Of a stretch of DNA of 64,000 nucleotides, positions 43,736 to 53,505 are shown piece by piece. The first letter of the stretch is position 1; every line of letters starts with the position of its first letter. Under the pieces are notes generated by a model. That model did no database searches. It was not told the DNA's origin and saw only the letters and a program-made list of their open reading frames with translations. The position numbers were made by a program, and so were the translations under genes. This DNA is from Murdochiella sp. Marseille-P8839 (GTDB lineage: Bacteria; Bacillota; Clostridia; Tissierellales; Peptoniphilaceae), in assembly GCA_019753405.1 (NCBI GenBank), contig JAIKLF010000005.1:78706-142705 (forward strand), in the 5' to 3' direction.

Positions 43736-44830
43736 ATGAAACTAGGCATCGTCGGTTTGCCGAACGTCGGGAAATCCTCGCTTTTTAATGCGATAACCCA
43801 TGCCGGTGTACCGGCGGAAAACTACCCTTTTAATACGATAGAGCCCAATATTGGCCTGGTGGAGGTGCCGGATGAGCGCCTTCATGTTCTGGCGGAGCGT
43901 TTTTCATCGAAGAAAGTCATTCCGGCGGTCATTGAATTTTACGATATCGCCGGCTTGGTACGTGGAGCGAGCAAAGGAGAAGGCCTCGGAAATAAATTTC
44001 TGGGAGATATCCGTACGTGCGAAGCCATCGTCGAGGTGTTGCGCTGCTTCGAAGACGAGAATGTGACGCATGTAGACGGCTCCGTAGATCCTTTGCGCGA
44101 CATTGAAACCATCAACCTGGAACTTATCCTGTCGGATTTGGAACAGATCGATCGCATTCTGGTCAAAAAAGAGAAGCAGGCAAAAGCGGATAAAGAAGTG
44201 CGTCCCGAGGTAGATCTTTTGCAGCGCATTAAGGCGGTGTTGGAAGAAGGTCGATCGGCGCGTGTTCTGGAGCTGAATGACGAAGAAAAGAAGCTGCTCA
44301 GCTCCTATCAGCTGTTGTCGGTGAAGCCAGTGATCTATGTGGCCAATGTCGCGGAAGAAGACTGCGCGGATGATGGTGCAACAAACGAGAACGTGCAAAA
44401 GATCCGTGATTTTGCCCAAACGGAACAGGCTCGCGTGGTCGTGATTTCCGCCAAAACCGAGGCGGAAATCGCCCAATTGGAGGAAGAAGAGCGCGCTGAA
44501 TTTCTGGCCATGATGGGACTCAGCCAGTCGGGACTGGATCGGCTCATCGTCGCATCGTATGATCTTTTGGGTTTGATGTCCTTTCTCACCACAGGAGAGG
44601 ATGAAACACGCGCTTGGACCATTGCCAAGGGAACCAGCGCTTGGGAAGCAGCCGGAAAAATTCATTCGGATATTCAGCGTGGGTTCATTCGCGCTGAGAT
44701 TTTCTCCTATACGGATTTTATGGAAGCAGGCTCGATGGCGGCAATTCGCGAATCGGGGAAATTGCGCTTGGAAGGAAAAGACTACATCATGCGCGATGGA
44801 GACATTGTGCATTTCCGCTTTAATGTATAA
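43736..44830 (+). CDS. ychF: Redox-regulated ATPase YchF (OLA1 family)
   Basis: A 364-aa Obg-related P-loop protein that prefers ATP. G1 GLPNVGKSS (about 7-15), G3 DIAGLVRGASKGEGLGN and the altered G4 NVAE (instead of NKxD) explain ATP use. A coiled-coil insertion (about 130-175) and the C-terminal TGS domain ending DGDIVHFRFNV are normal. It binds ribosomes and is linked to oxidative stress responses. Confidence 0.96.
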   Translation: MKLGIVGLPNVGKSSLFNAITHAGVPAENYPFNTIEPNIGLVEVPDERLHVLAERFSSKKVIPAVIEFYDIAGLVRGASKGEGLGNKFLGDIRTCEAIVEVLRCFEDENVTHVDGSVDPLRDIETINLELILSDLEQIDRILVKKEKQAKADKEVRPEVDLLQRIKAVLEEGRSARVLELNDEEKKLLSSYQLLSVKPVIYVANVAEEDCADDGATNENVQKIRDFAQTEQARVVVISAKTEAEIAQLEEEERAEFLAMMGLSQSGLDRLIVASYDLLGLMSFLTTGEDETRAWTIAKGTSAWEAAGKIHSDIQRGFIRAEIFSYTDFMEAGSMAAIRESGKLRLEGKDYIMRDGDIVHFRFNV

Positions 44831-44890
44831 CGTTGATTAGACGGCGAAATGTCGGCCGTGGACTTTGCCGATACGGCAGAAAGGAGCATT

Positions 44891-46687
44891 ATGACGATCA
44901 CAGAACGCTTGGATGCCTTGCGCAAGCAAATGGCACAACGAGACTTGGAAGCGTACATCGTTCCTACAGCAGACCCGCACCAATCGGAATACGTGCCGGA
45001 TTATTATAAAACGCGCGTTTTTATGAGCGGATTCACAGGCTCCGCCGGCACACTGGTGGTGACCAGAAACGAAGCCGGTCTTTGGACCGACAGTCGTTAT
45101 TTTCTGCAGGCTGAGCAGCAGCTGAAGGGATCGGGAATCACTCTCTATCGCATGGGCATCGATCAGAAGATGGAAGATTTCCTGCGAGAAAAAGTCTCCC
45201 CGTTTGGAAAAATCGGCTTTGACGGAATGTGCTTCTCGGTTTCACGCTACCGCAAGCTGGCGGAAGCCATGGGTAAACGCGTCCTGGTTATTGATGTTGA
45301 CTATATTGCCGACATCTGGACCGATCGTCCGGAACTGCCTTCAAGACAGGCGTTTTTCTTGGACAAGACGTATTCCGGCGCCATGATCGAGGAGAAATTG
45401 CGCATTCTGCGCTTTATGTTACGCGATCGCGATTGCGATTATACCTTTATCAGCGGCCTGGATGATATCGCGTATCTTTACAATATTCGCGGGTATGACG
45501 TGGAAGACACCCCGGTGGTATTGAGCTACGCTCTCGTTTCGGAAGACGAGGCCAAGCTCTTTGTGAATATGGAAAAGATAACCCCGGAAATTCAGACGAA
45601 CTTGGCGGAAGCTGGCGTTGAGATCTTAGATTATGATTCGATTGGATCCGCTTTGGCGGAAATTGCCGGCCAGAAGATTGTTTATCTCGATCCCGACTAT
45701 ACGAGCATCACGCTTTTCCGTTGCCTGCGTGAAAACGTGAAGATTCAGCAGGGAACAAACCTCACCTCGCTGATGAAGGCCATCAAAAACGAAACCGAAA
45801 TTTCCAACATGAAAGAGGCATACATCAAAGATGGTGTCGCGTTGGTCAAGTTCTTCAACTGGGTGGAAACCGGTGCGCCGTCCCGTTCGGTTAATGAGCG
45901 TGCGGCGGTACGCAAATTGCATGAGTTGCGTGCGGAGCAGGAGCATTTCCTGATGGACAGCTTCGGTGCGATCATTGGCTACGGACCCAATGCGGCGATT
46001 GTTCATTATGATCCGATGCTGAGCAAAACCACCGCCACCATCGAACCCAAGGGGATGCTGTTGGTGGACAGCGGCGGTCATTATCTGGAAGGCACGACGG
46101 ACATTACCCGGACCGTAGCTATGGGGAAGGTGACCGACGAGGAACGTGAAGATTACACGTTGGTGTTGAAGGCACATATTGCCGGCATGACGGCCGTTTT
46201 CCCGAAGGGAACGCCGGGCATCTACGTTTCTTCTCTTGCCATGTCTCCGCTGTATCAGGCGAAAAAGACCTATTTCCACGGCACAGGCCACGGTGTGGGC
46301 CACATTTTGGCCGTCCATGAAGGTCCGCAGTCGTTTACGAATGTTCCGAGAGGGGGCGGCATCGTCGAGTTGGCTCCGGGCATGGTCACCTCGATGGAAC
46401 CTGGCCTCTATATTGCCGGCAAACACGGCATCCGCATCGAATCCATCACGCTCTGTGTGGAGAAGGAAACGAACGAGTTCGGCACCTGGTATGCCCTGGA
46501 GGCTTTGACCTGGGTGCCCATCGACACGAGACCGGTTAACGTGGACATGCTTACGGATGACGAGCTGCAATGGCTTAACGAGTACAACGCCACATGCTAC
46601 GAAAAACTCTCTCCGCATCTGGAAGAGGAAGACCTCCACTACCTGTCTGCACGATGCAAACCGCTTGAACGCGAGACGAGGGAATGA
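44891..46687 (+). CDS. Xaa-Pro aminopeptidase (M24B, long form)
   Basis: A 598-aa metallopeptidase releasing N-terminal residues before proline. Two creatinase-like N-domains (about 1-300) precede the pita-bread catalytic domain with metal ligands in LVDSGGHYLEGTTDITRT, FHGTGHGVGH, SMEPGLYI and GIRIES. A C-terminal M24_C extension is present (about 535-598). Cytosolic, with no signal peptide. ATG 44891 follows AAAGGAG; an upstream in-frame ATG (44849) lacks a site. It overlaps uvrC by 4 bp. Confidence 0.94.
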   Translation: MTITERLDALRKQMAQRDLEAYIVPTADPHQSEYVPDYYKTRVFMSGFTGSAGTLVVTRNEAGLWTDSRYFLQAEQQLKGSGITLYRMGIDQKMEDFLREKVSPFGKIGFDGMCFSVSRYRKLAEAMGKRVLVIDVDYIADIWTDRPELPSRQAFFLDKTYSGAMIEEKLRILRFMLRDRDCDYTFISGLDDIAYLYNIRGYDVEDTPVVLSYALVSEDEAKLFVNMEKITPEIQTNLAEAGVEILDYDSIGSALAEIAGQKIVYLDPDYTSITLFRCLRENVKIQQGTNLTSLMKAIKNETEISNMKEAYIKDGVALVKFFNWVETGAPSRSVNERAAVRKLHELRAEQEHFLMDSFGAIIGYGPNAAIVHYDPMLSKTTATIEPKGMLLVDSGGHYLEGTTDITRTVAMGKVTDEEREDYTLVLKAHIAGMTAVFPKGTPGIYVSSLAMSPLYQAKKTYFHGTGHGVGHILAVHEGPQSFTNVPRGGGIVELAPGMVTSMEPGLYIAGKHGIRIESITLCVEKETNEFGTWYALEALTWVPIDTRPVNVDMLTDDELQWLNEYNATCYEKLSPHLEEEDLHYLSARCKPLERETRE

Positions 46688-48561
46688 AGGATTTTTCCGA
46701 GGAACTGAAACGCGTGCCGGAATCGCCGGGTGTATATCTGATGCGCGATGCCCACAATGTCATTATTTATGTGGGAAAGGCCATTTCGCTGCGCCGGCGT
46801 GTGCGCTCCTATTTCACGCCCTCCTCCCATGGCAAGAGCCCAAAAGTGCTTGCCATGGTGGAGCACGTGGATCATTTTGAATACATCGTTGTGGACAACG
46901 AGGTAGAAGCGCTGGTATTGGAATCCAATTTCATCAAACAGCACCGGCCGCATTACAACATTCTGCTTCGCGACGACAAGCAATATCCCTATATCTGTAT
47001 TCCGCAGGAACGCTATCCGCGCCTTCTTAAAGTGCGGCAGGTAAAATCGGACGGCGCCAAATACTTCGGCCCGTTTCCGAATGCCTATGCCGTCAATGAC
47101 ACCATCCGCCTTTTTCAGCGCCTTTTCGGTCTGCGCACTTGCCGTCTTGATTTTGACCGCGGCGCGCGCCTGAAAAGGCCTTGTCTCAATTATGACTTAG
47201 GGCAGTGTCCGGCACCTTGTGTGGGCTTGGCGAACGAAGAAGACTACCTCGAACAAGTGCATCAGGTGGAAGAAGTGCTCAAGGGAAACGACCGGACGAT
47301 TCGCACACAGTGGACACAGGAGATGGTTGCGGCATCCGAGGCACTTGACTATGAACGGGCGGCGCGCTTTCGAGATGCACTTTACAATCTCGACGCTCTG
47401 CAGGAAAAACAGAAGGTGACGTTGGCGCGAGGGAAAGATGCGGACGTCATCGCCATGGCCCGCAGCGGTGCGCAGGTGATTATGCAGGTCTTTTTCGTTC
47501 GCGGCGGAAAGGTCGTGGATCGACGCACCTTTCGGATTCAGGAAGAATACCAGGAAGAAGAAAAAGCGATCCTGGCTTCCTTTCTAAAACAGTTTTATCT
47601 GGACGCGACATACATTCCGGGCGAACTCTTTTTGGCGGTGATGCCGGAGGAGGAAACGGCCATTGCCGCGTTCCTGAGCGAGCGAAAAGGACGCACAGTG
47701 CAATTGCGGGTGCCGAAACGAGGCGATAAGCTGGCTCTTCTGCGCACGGCGCAGGCCAATGCCGAGGAGCAACTAACGAAAGCGCTTGCGCGCGAGGAGC
47801 GAAAAGAGCGTAACAAGGATGCAGGGATTCGCGCATTAGAAACCATTGTTGGCCGCGAACTTTCCCGTGTCGAGGCGTATGACATATCCAATGTTTCCGG
47901 GGTACAGAACGTCGGAGCGATGGTGGTCTTTCATCGGGAACGCAAAGAACCGAAGGAATACCGCAAGTTCAAAATTCAAAGCGTGGAAGGCAGTGATGAT
48001 TATGCCTCACAGCGCGAGATGCTTTCCCGGCGATTTGCTCACGGCTTGCGTGACCGAGCCGAAGGAAAAACCAATACCGGATTCGGCGTTTTGCCATCGG
48101 TCATCCTGATGGATGGAGGAAAAGGACATGTGCACGTGGCGGAGGATGTGCTTCGCGCACAAAATCTGGATATTCCCGTGGTGGGCATGATCAAAGACGA
48201 TCGCCATGTGACCCGTGCTCTGTTTTATAAGGAACGAGAGTGGGAACTCGATACGCGTTCACCGCTGTATCATTTTCTTTATGTTGTACAGGAAGAAGTG
48301 CATCGGTTTGCGATTACGTACCACCGCAGATTGCGCACGAGCGCTATGACACGATCGGTACTGGACGATATCGTCGGCATCGGCAAAAAGCGGCGCACCG
48401 CGCTTCTTCGTGCTTTCGGATCCATCGAAAAGATCAAGGAAGCGTCGGTGGAGGATCTTTCCGCGGTCGAGGGGATGACTCGCTCCGCTGCGCAAGCGGT
48501 TTGGGACTATTTTCAACACGAAGCAAAACAGAAGTCGGGCGATGAGCAGAAAGAGGAGTAA
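46684..48561 (+). CDS. uvrC: Excinuclease ABC subunit C
   Basis: A 625-aa nucleotide-excision-repair nuclease making the dual incisions. GIY-YIG domain at the N-terminus (SPGVYLMRDAHNVIIYVGKA), a four-Cys cluster region (CRLDF...CLNYDLGQCPAPC), UVR domain (about 205-240), RNase H-like domain (VEAYDISNVSG...VILMDGGKGH) and two helix-hairpin-helix motifs (DDIVGIGKKRRTALL). Translationally coupled to the aminopeptidase by ATGA; hprK follows after 2 bp. Confidence 0.96.
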   Translation: MKDFSEELKRVPESPGVYLMRDAHNVIIYVGKAISLRRRVRSYFTPSSHGKSPKVLAMVEHVDHFEYIVVDNEVEALVLESNFIKQHRPHYNILLRDDKQYPYICIPQERYPRLLKVRQVKSDGAKYFGPFPNAYAVNDTIRLFQRLFGLRTCRLDFDRGARLKRPCLNYDLGQCPAPCVGLANEEDYLEQVHQVEEVLKGNDRTIRTQWTQEMVAASEALDYERAARFRDALYNLDALQEKQKVTLARGKDADVIAMARSGAQVIMQVFFVRGGKVVDRRTFRIQEEYQEEEKAILASFLKQFYLDATYIPGELFLAVMPEEETAIAAFLSERKGRTVQLRVPKRGDKLALLRTAQANAEEQLTKALAREERKERNKDAGIRALETIVGRELSRVEAYDISNVSGVQNVGAMVVFHRERKEPKEYRKFKIQSVEGSDDYASQREMLSRRFAHGLRDRAEGKTNTGFGVLPSVILMDGGKGHVHVAEDVLRAQNLDIPVVGMIKDDRHVTRALFYKEREWELDTRSPLYHFLYVVQEEVHRFAITYHRRLRTSAMTRSVLDDIVGIGKKRRTALLRAFGSIEKIKEASVEDLSAVEGMTRSAAQAVWDYFQHEAKQKSGDEQKEE

Positions 48562-48563
48562 TC

Positions 48564-49517
48564 ATGGAGAGCGAAAATCGAACCGTAAAATTGGCCGAAC
48601 TGGTGGAAAAGACCGGGCTGGAAGTGGTGTCGCGCTCGACGGATTATGATGACATCATCATCAAGGGCGCGGATGTTAACCGCCCGGGTCTACAACTTGC
48701 GGGCTTCATGGAGAATTTTCCTTGGGGACGCCTACAGATTATCGGCCGGGTAGAATATATTTACTATATGCAACTTTCTCCGCAGCTGCGCTATGAGCGT
48801 TTCCGGGGGCTTTTTTCCTATCCCATTCCGGCGCTCATTTACTCCTATGATCAGGCAATCACCGACGATATTTTGGACTTAGCCGATTATTACAACAAGA
48901 CGATTTTGCGCACGCCGCTACAAACCACAAAGTTGATTGCGAAAATGAATCAGGAACTGGAAAAATTGCTGGCGCCGCGCACAACCGTGCATGCAGGGTT
49001 AATGGACGTTTTCGGCACGGGCGTGCTCATCCGTGGAAAGAGCGCCGTAGGAAAGTCAGAAACCGGGTTGGATTTGCTTATTCGGGGACATCGTCTTGTA
49101 GCGGATGACGTGGTGGAACTGACGCGTGTGGACAACAGCTTGATCGGACAGGCCCCGGAGAATATTCGGCATTACATGGAAATTCGCGGTCTCGGGATTT
49201 TGGATATTCGCCGTCTCTATGGCATCGGCTCGGTAAAGGAAGAAACGGAAATCGAGATGGTGATTATGCTTGAGGACTGGCAGGACGAGAAAGAATACGA
49301 TCGTCTCGGCATTACGGATGAATATACCGAAATTTTAGGCGTTCGTCTTCCGGCGATCACCGTGCCGGTGAAACCGGGACGAAATCTCGGTATGATTATC
49401 GAAGTAGCGGTGCGCAACAACCGTCTCAAACAAATGGGGTATAACGCCGCATTGGAGTTAAACAATCGCCTGATTGAAGAATCCAATCGCCAGGCGCGTG
49501 AAGAGGGCGTGCAATAG
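48564..49517 (+). CDS. hprK: HPr kinase/phosphorylase
   Basis: A 317-aa bifunctional enzyme that phosphorylates HPr at Ser46 and controls carbon catabolite repression. Walker A GKSAVGKS at 158-165, the HprK signature EIRGLGILDIRRLYG, and the C-terminal motif VPVKPGRNLGMIIEVAVRN. Length is normal. It closes the aminopeptidase-uvrC-hprK group. The window contains no PTS genes. Confidence 0.96.
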   Translation: MESENRTVKLAELVEKTGLEVVSRSTDYDDIIIKGADVNRPGLQLAGFMENFPWGRLQIIGRVEYIYYMQLSPQLRYERFRGLFSYPIPALIYSYDQAITDDILDLADYYNKTILRTPLQTTKLIAKMNQELEKLLAPRTTVHAGLMDVFGTGVLIRGKSAVGKSETGLDLLIRGHRLVADDVVELTRVDNSLIGQAPENIRHYMEIRGLGILDIRRLYGIGSVKEETEIEMVIMLEDWQDEKEYDRLGITDEYTEILGVRLPAITVPVKPGRNLGMIIEVAVRNNRLKQMGYNAALELNNRLIEESNRQAREEGVQ

Positions 49518-49603
49518 GTTTGCGCAGAAAGCGGGAAAACGGTGGGAAAGCGCGGAAAATGGCGCACAAATGAGCAGGAATCGGACCCATATTGGGCGGA
49601 AGT

Positions 49604-49632
49604 TTGACGGAAGAACGGCTTTATTTTATACT
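49604..49632 (+). promoter_or_regulatory. Promoter of the pyruvate oxidoreductase gene
   Basis: TTGACG (49604-49609), 17 bp, TATACT (49627-49632), 84 bp before the start codon. It is a strong consensus-like promoter in keeping with a high-flux enzyme. Confidence 0.88.
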
Positions 49633-49715
49633 TTAAAGTGGTTCAAAAAGATGGAGAACAGTGGGGGTTTCCCCAGAAAACGGCAGGATGGCCGCAGAGA
49701 AAGTCAGGAGTAATT

Positions 49716-52700
49716 ATGGTCCAAAAATACAAAACAATGGATGGCAACGAAGCTGCCGCCTACGTTTCGTACGCGTTTACGGAAGTGGCGACGATCTATC
49801 CGATCACCCCTTCCTCTCCGATGCCGGAGCACGTCGATACTTGGGCAGCCAATGGAATGAACAACATTTTCGGCAAACCGGTGCATGTGGTGGAGATGCA
49901 GTCCGAAGCCGGTGCGGCGGGCGCTGTGCACGGCTCTCTTGCCGCCGGTGCGCTGACGAGCACTTATACAGCTTCACAGGGCTTATTGCTGATGATTCCG
50001 GATATGTACAAGATTGCGGGCGAGAATTTGCCGGGCGTTTTTCATGTGGCCGCACGTGCTGTAGCCAGCCACGCGCTCTCTATTTACGGTGATCATTCCG
50101 ACATCAACTCGGCGCGCATGACCGGTTTCGCATTCCTTTGCTCAAGCTCCGTACAGGAAGTCATGGATCTGGGTGCAGTAGCGCATTTGAGCGCTATTGA
50201 GGGTTCTCTGCCGTTCTGCCATTTCTTTGACGGCTTCCGCACATCACACGAAATCAACAAAGTCGCGGTTTGGGATTTCAAAGATCTGGATGATATGGTT
50301 GATCACAAGGCGATTCAGGCCTTCCGTGATCGTTCGATGAATCCGAATCGTCCGAAGACGATGGGCACCTCCCAATCACCGGATATTTTCTTCCAGAACC
50401 TGGAAGCATCAAATCGTTTCTACGAAGACATTATCCCCATCGTGGAAAAGAACATGGCCAAGGTCTCCGAAAAGACGGGGCGCTCCTATCATTTGTTTGA
50501 TTACTACGGCGATCCCGAAGCGGAAAACGTCGTGGTGCTGATGGGCTCTGCCTGCGAGGCTATGGAAGAAGTCATTGATGCCGAGGCGGAAAAGGGCAAT
50601 AAGCTTGGTATGGTTAAAGTACGTCTCTATCGTCCGTTCAGCCGCAAGCACTTCCTCGAAGCGCTGCCAAAGAACGTGAAGAAAATTGCCGTTCTGGACC
50701 GCACGAAAGAAAAGGGTGCGCTGGGCGAACCGCTTTATCTGGACGTTCGTGCTGCGCTTTACGATTCGGATATTCATCCGCTGGTCGTCGGTGGACGCTA
50801 CGGCATGGGCTCTAAGGACACGATTCCGACGCATCTTCTTGCGGTATTCCGCAACCTGGAAAAAGATGAACCCAAGAACCACTTCACCATCTCCATTGAA
50901 GATGATGTGACCAATCTTTCCCTGGATCAGTCGGAAATTTTACACATTCGTGAAGAGGGAACCACACGTTGCAAATTCTGGGGCTTCGGCTCCGACGGTA
51001 CGGTCGGCGCCAACAAACAGGCCATTAAGATTATCGGCGACAACACCGATCAGAATGCGCAGGGATATTTCTTCTACGACTCGAAAAAGTCCGGCGGTTT
51101 GACCATTTCGCATCTGCGCTTCGGCAAAAATAAGATTCGTTCCACCTATCTTTTGGATGAAGCGGATTTTGTCTCCTGCTCAAAACAAGCGTATGTCCAT
51201 CAATACGATCTGCTCCGTGGCCTTAAACAGGGCGGCGTGTTCATGCTCAACTGTACATGGACGAAGGACGAACTGGAAACACACCTTCCGGGACAGATGA
51301 AGCGCTATTTGGCTGAAAAGGACATTCAGTTCTATATTATTAATGCCTCCAAACTGGCGCAGGATATCGGCCTGGGCAACCGCACCAACATGATTATTCA
51401 ATCGGCGTTCTTCAAACTTTCGGGTGTTCTGCCTATTGATGAAGCGGTTGCGCATTTGAAGGATTCCATCGTCAAAGCCTACGGCCATAAGGGTGACGAC
51501 GTTGTGAACATGAATAACAAAGCTGTTGACCTGGGTATTGAAGCGCTCGAGAAGGTGGACATTCCGGCCGCTTGGGCGAAAGCCGAGGACGAAGCAGTAG
51601 ATCTTTCGGGTACGCCCGACTTCTTTAAGAAAGTGGTCCGCCCGATGCTTCGCAACGAAGGTGATGATCTTCCGGTTTCCGCTTTTGTCGGACGTGAAGA
51701 TGGACACTGGGATGCCGGTACTTCGCAATACGAGAAGCGCGGCATTGCCCTCTATGTTCCGGAATGGCAGATTGACAACTGTATCCAGTGTAACCAGTGC
51801 GCGTATGTTTGCCCGCACGCAGTCATCCGTCCGTTCCTGTTAAATGAAGAAGACCAGAAGAACGCGCCGGAGGGATTTGTTTCCAAGAAAGCGATCGGTA
51901 AGGGAATGGAAAGACTCAACTTCCGCATTCAGGTTTCTCAGCTGGACTGCACGGGCTGCGGAAACTGCGCGGATGTCTGCCCGGCCAAGACCAAAGCGCT
52001 CGTCATGAAGCCGTTTGAGGAGCAATATGAAGCACAAAAGGGCTTCTGGGAATATGCGCACGAGAAGGTGGGCTATAAAGAAGATGTTATGCCGGATACC
52101 ACGGTCAAGGGATCACAGTTCAAACAATCCCTGTTGGAATTCTCCGGCGCTTGCGCAGGCTGCGGTGAAACGCCGTATGCACGTCTTTTGACGCAGCTCT
52201 TCGGTGACCGTATGCTCATCGCAAACGCAACCGGATGCTCCTCCATTTGGGGCGCTTCGGCACCGTCTTCACCGTATACGGTCGATGCCAACGGCTGCGG
52301 TCCGACATGGGGCAACTCGCTCTTTGAGGACGCTGCGGAATATGGCTATGGTATGTTGCTGGCGACGGAATCCAACCGCGATCTGGTGGAAACCAAGATG
52401 AAACAATTCCTTGATTTGCAGATCGACTCGCCACTTAACGACCTGTTTAAGACTTGGATGGAAGACAAGGGTGACTATCGCGCCTCGAAAGCCGCTACGG
52501 CTGACATCTTGGAGGCAGCCAAGGCCGGCGTGAACAATGCCGAGGGACAAAAACTCCTCGATGAAATTGTGGATCTTAAAGATTACATGACCAAGAAGTC
52601 GCAGTGGATCTTCGGTGGCGATGGTTGGGCATTTGATATCGGATACGGCGGATTGGATCACGTCCTTGCTTCGGGCAAAGACGTCAATATCCTCGTTATG

Positions 52701-53249
52701 AATACCGAAGTTTACTCCAACACCGGCGGTCAGTCCTCGAAAGCTACGCCGCTCGCCGCGATTGCGCAATTTGCCGCTTCCGGTAAGCGCATCAAATCGA
52801 AGGATCTCGGCCTCATGCAGTCCACTTACGGTTATGTGTACGTTGCACAAATCGCTATGGGCGCGAACCAGAACCAGACAATCAAGGCGTTGCGTGAAGC
52901 AGAAGCCTACGACGGTCCGTCCCTCATCATCGCCTATGCACCGTGCATCAACCACGGCATCCGCATCGGCATGGGTAAGAGCCAGGAACGCGAGAAGCAG
53001 GCGGTTGAAGCCGGCTACTGGCATCTGTGGCGCTACAATCCGCTGCTCGCACAGGAAGGAAAGAATCCGTTCCAGCTTGACTCCAAAGAGCCTACGGCCG
53101 ACTTCCAAGAATTCCTGATGGGCGAGGTTCGTTACTCCTCTCTCAAACGCAACTTCCCGGATGCCGCCAACGAACTCTACATCGCAGCGGAAAAAGCAGC
53201 CAAAGAGCGTTACGAGCATTACAAGCGCTTAGCGGCGATTGAGTACTAA
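49716..53249 (+). CDS. nifJ: Pyruvate:ferredoxin (flavodoxin) oxidoreductase
   Basis: A 1177-aa single-chain enzyme converting pyruvate and CoA to acetyl-CoA, CO2 and reduced ferredoxin; the core of anaerobic pyruvate metabolism. TPP/pyruvate domain I starts MDGNEAAAYVSYAFTEVATI. Two [4Fe-4S] clusters are bound by CIQCNQCAYVCP (from Cys689) and CTGCGNCADVCP (from Cys745). The proximal cluster and TPP domain contain CAGCGETPYARLL, GDGWAFDIGYGGLDHVLA and NTEVYSNTGGQSS. ATG 49716 follows CAGGAG; an upstream in-frame start at 49638 is not favoured. It has its own promoter and terminator. Confidence 0.97.
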   Translation: MVQKYKTMDGNEAAAYVSYAFTEVATIYPITPSSPMPEHVDTWAANGMNNIFGKPVHVVEMQSEAGAAGAVHGSLAAGALTSTYTASQGLLLMIPDMYKIAGENLPGVFHVAARAVASHALSIYGDHSDINSARMTGFAFLCSSSVQEVMDLGAVAHLSAIEGSLPFCHFFDGFRTSHEINKVAVWDFKDLDDMVDHKAIQAFRDRSMNPNRPKTMGTSQSPDIFFQNLEASNRFYEDIIPIVEKNMAKVSEKTGRSYHLFDYYGDPEAENVVVLMGSACEAMEEVIDAEAEKGNKLGMVKVRLYRPFSRKHFLEALPKNVKKIAVLDRTKEKGALGEPLYLDVRAALYDSDIHPLVVGGRYGMGSKDTIPTHLLAVFRNLEKDEPKNHFTISIEDDVTNLSLDQSEILHIREEGTTRCKFWGFGSDGTVGANKQAIKIIGDNTDQNAQGYFFYDSKKSGGLTISHLRFGKNKIRSTYLLDEADFVSCSKQAYVHQYDLLRGLKQGGVFMLNCTWTKDELETHLPGQMKRYLAEKDIQFYIINASKLAQDIGLGNRTNMIIQSAFFKLSGVLPIDEAVAHLKDSIVKAYGHKGDDVVNMNNKAVDLGIEALEKVDIPAAWAKAEDEAVDLSGTPDFFKKVVRPMLRNEGDDLPVSAFVGREDGHWDAGTSQYEKRGIALYVPEWQIDNCIQCNQCAYVCPHAVIRPFLLNEEDQKNAPEGFVSKKAIGKGMERLNFRIQVSQLDCTGCGNCADVCPAKTKALVMKPFEEQYEAQKGFWEYAHEKVGYKEDVMPDTTVKGSQFKQSLLEFSGACAGCGETPYARLLTQLFGDRMLIANATGCSSIWGASAPSSPYTVDANGCGPTWGNSLFEDAAEYGYGMLLATESNRDLVETKMKQFLDLQIDSPLNDLFKTWMEDKGDYRASKAATADILEAAKAGVNNAEGQKLLDEIVDLKDYMTKKSQWIFGGDGWAFDIGYGGLDHVLASGKDVNILVMNTEVYSNTGGQSSKATPLAAIAQFAASGKRIKSKDLGLMQSTYGYVYVAQIAMGANQNQTIKALREAEAYDGPSLIIAYAPCINHGIRIGMGKSQEREKQAVEAGYWHLWRYNPLLAQEGKNPFQLDSKEPTADFQEFLMGEVRYSSLKRNFPDAANELYIAAEKAAKERYEHYKRLAAIEY

Positions 53250-53291
53250 GCTTAAGACGCGCATCACATTTGTGATCGACAAAGAAACGAA

Positions 53292-53333
53292 AACACCGAG
53301 TGTATCCAAAAAGGATACGCTCGGTGTTTTTTT
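53292..53333 (+). terminator. Terminator of the pyruvate oxidoreductase gene
   Basis: AACACCGAGTGTATCC / GGATACGCTCGGTGTT (16 bp with one G-U) and an A-rich loop, then seven T. A strong terminator closing the nifJ transcript. Confidence 0.95.
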
Positions 53334-53380
53334 GCTGTGCTTCAAAAAAACGATGTTCCAGCAAGACGATGGAACAATTA

Positions 53381-53414
53381 TTGACACATGAAAAGCAATA
53401 CTATGATTTTCATG
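53381..53414 (+). promoter_or_regulatory. Promoter and possible operator of the TetR-type gene
   Basis: TTGACA (53381-53386), 15 bp, TATGAT (53402-53407). A perfect 8-bp inverted repeat CATGAAAA / TTTTCATG (53387-53414, 12-nt centre) spans the spacer and -10. That is a plausible autoregulatory operator; the link to this TetR protein is inference. Confidence 0.55.
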
Positions 53415-53505
53415 GTCTGACACCTATGCTGTGTTCTTTTTGCACACGCGTTGACCGATGAAGTGGGAAATGATACTATCGACAACGGATGGAGAGCAGG
53501 AGATT

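Noticed and set aside
43904..44812. 302-codon frame antisense to ychF
   Set aside because: Same reason: ychF is unambiguous and the antisense product has no recognisable domain.
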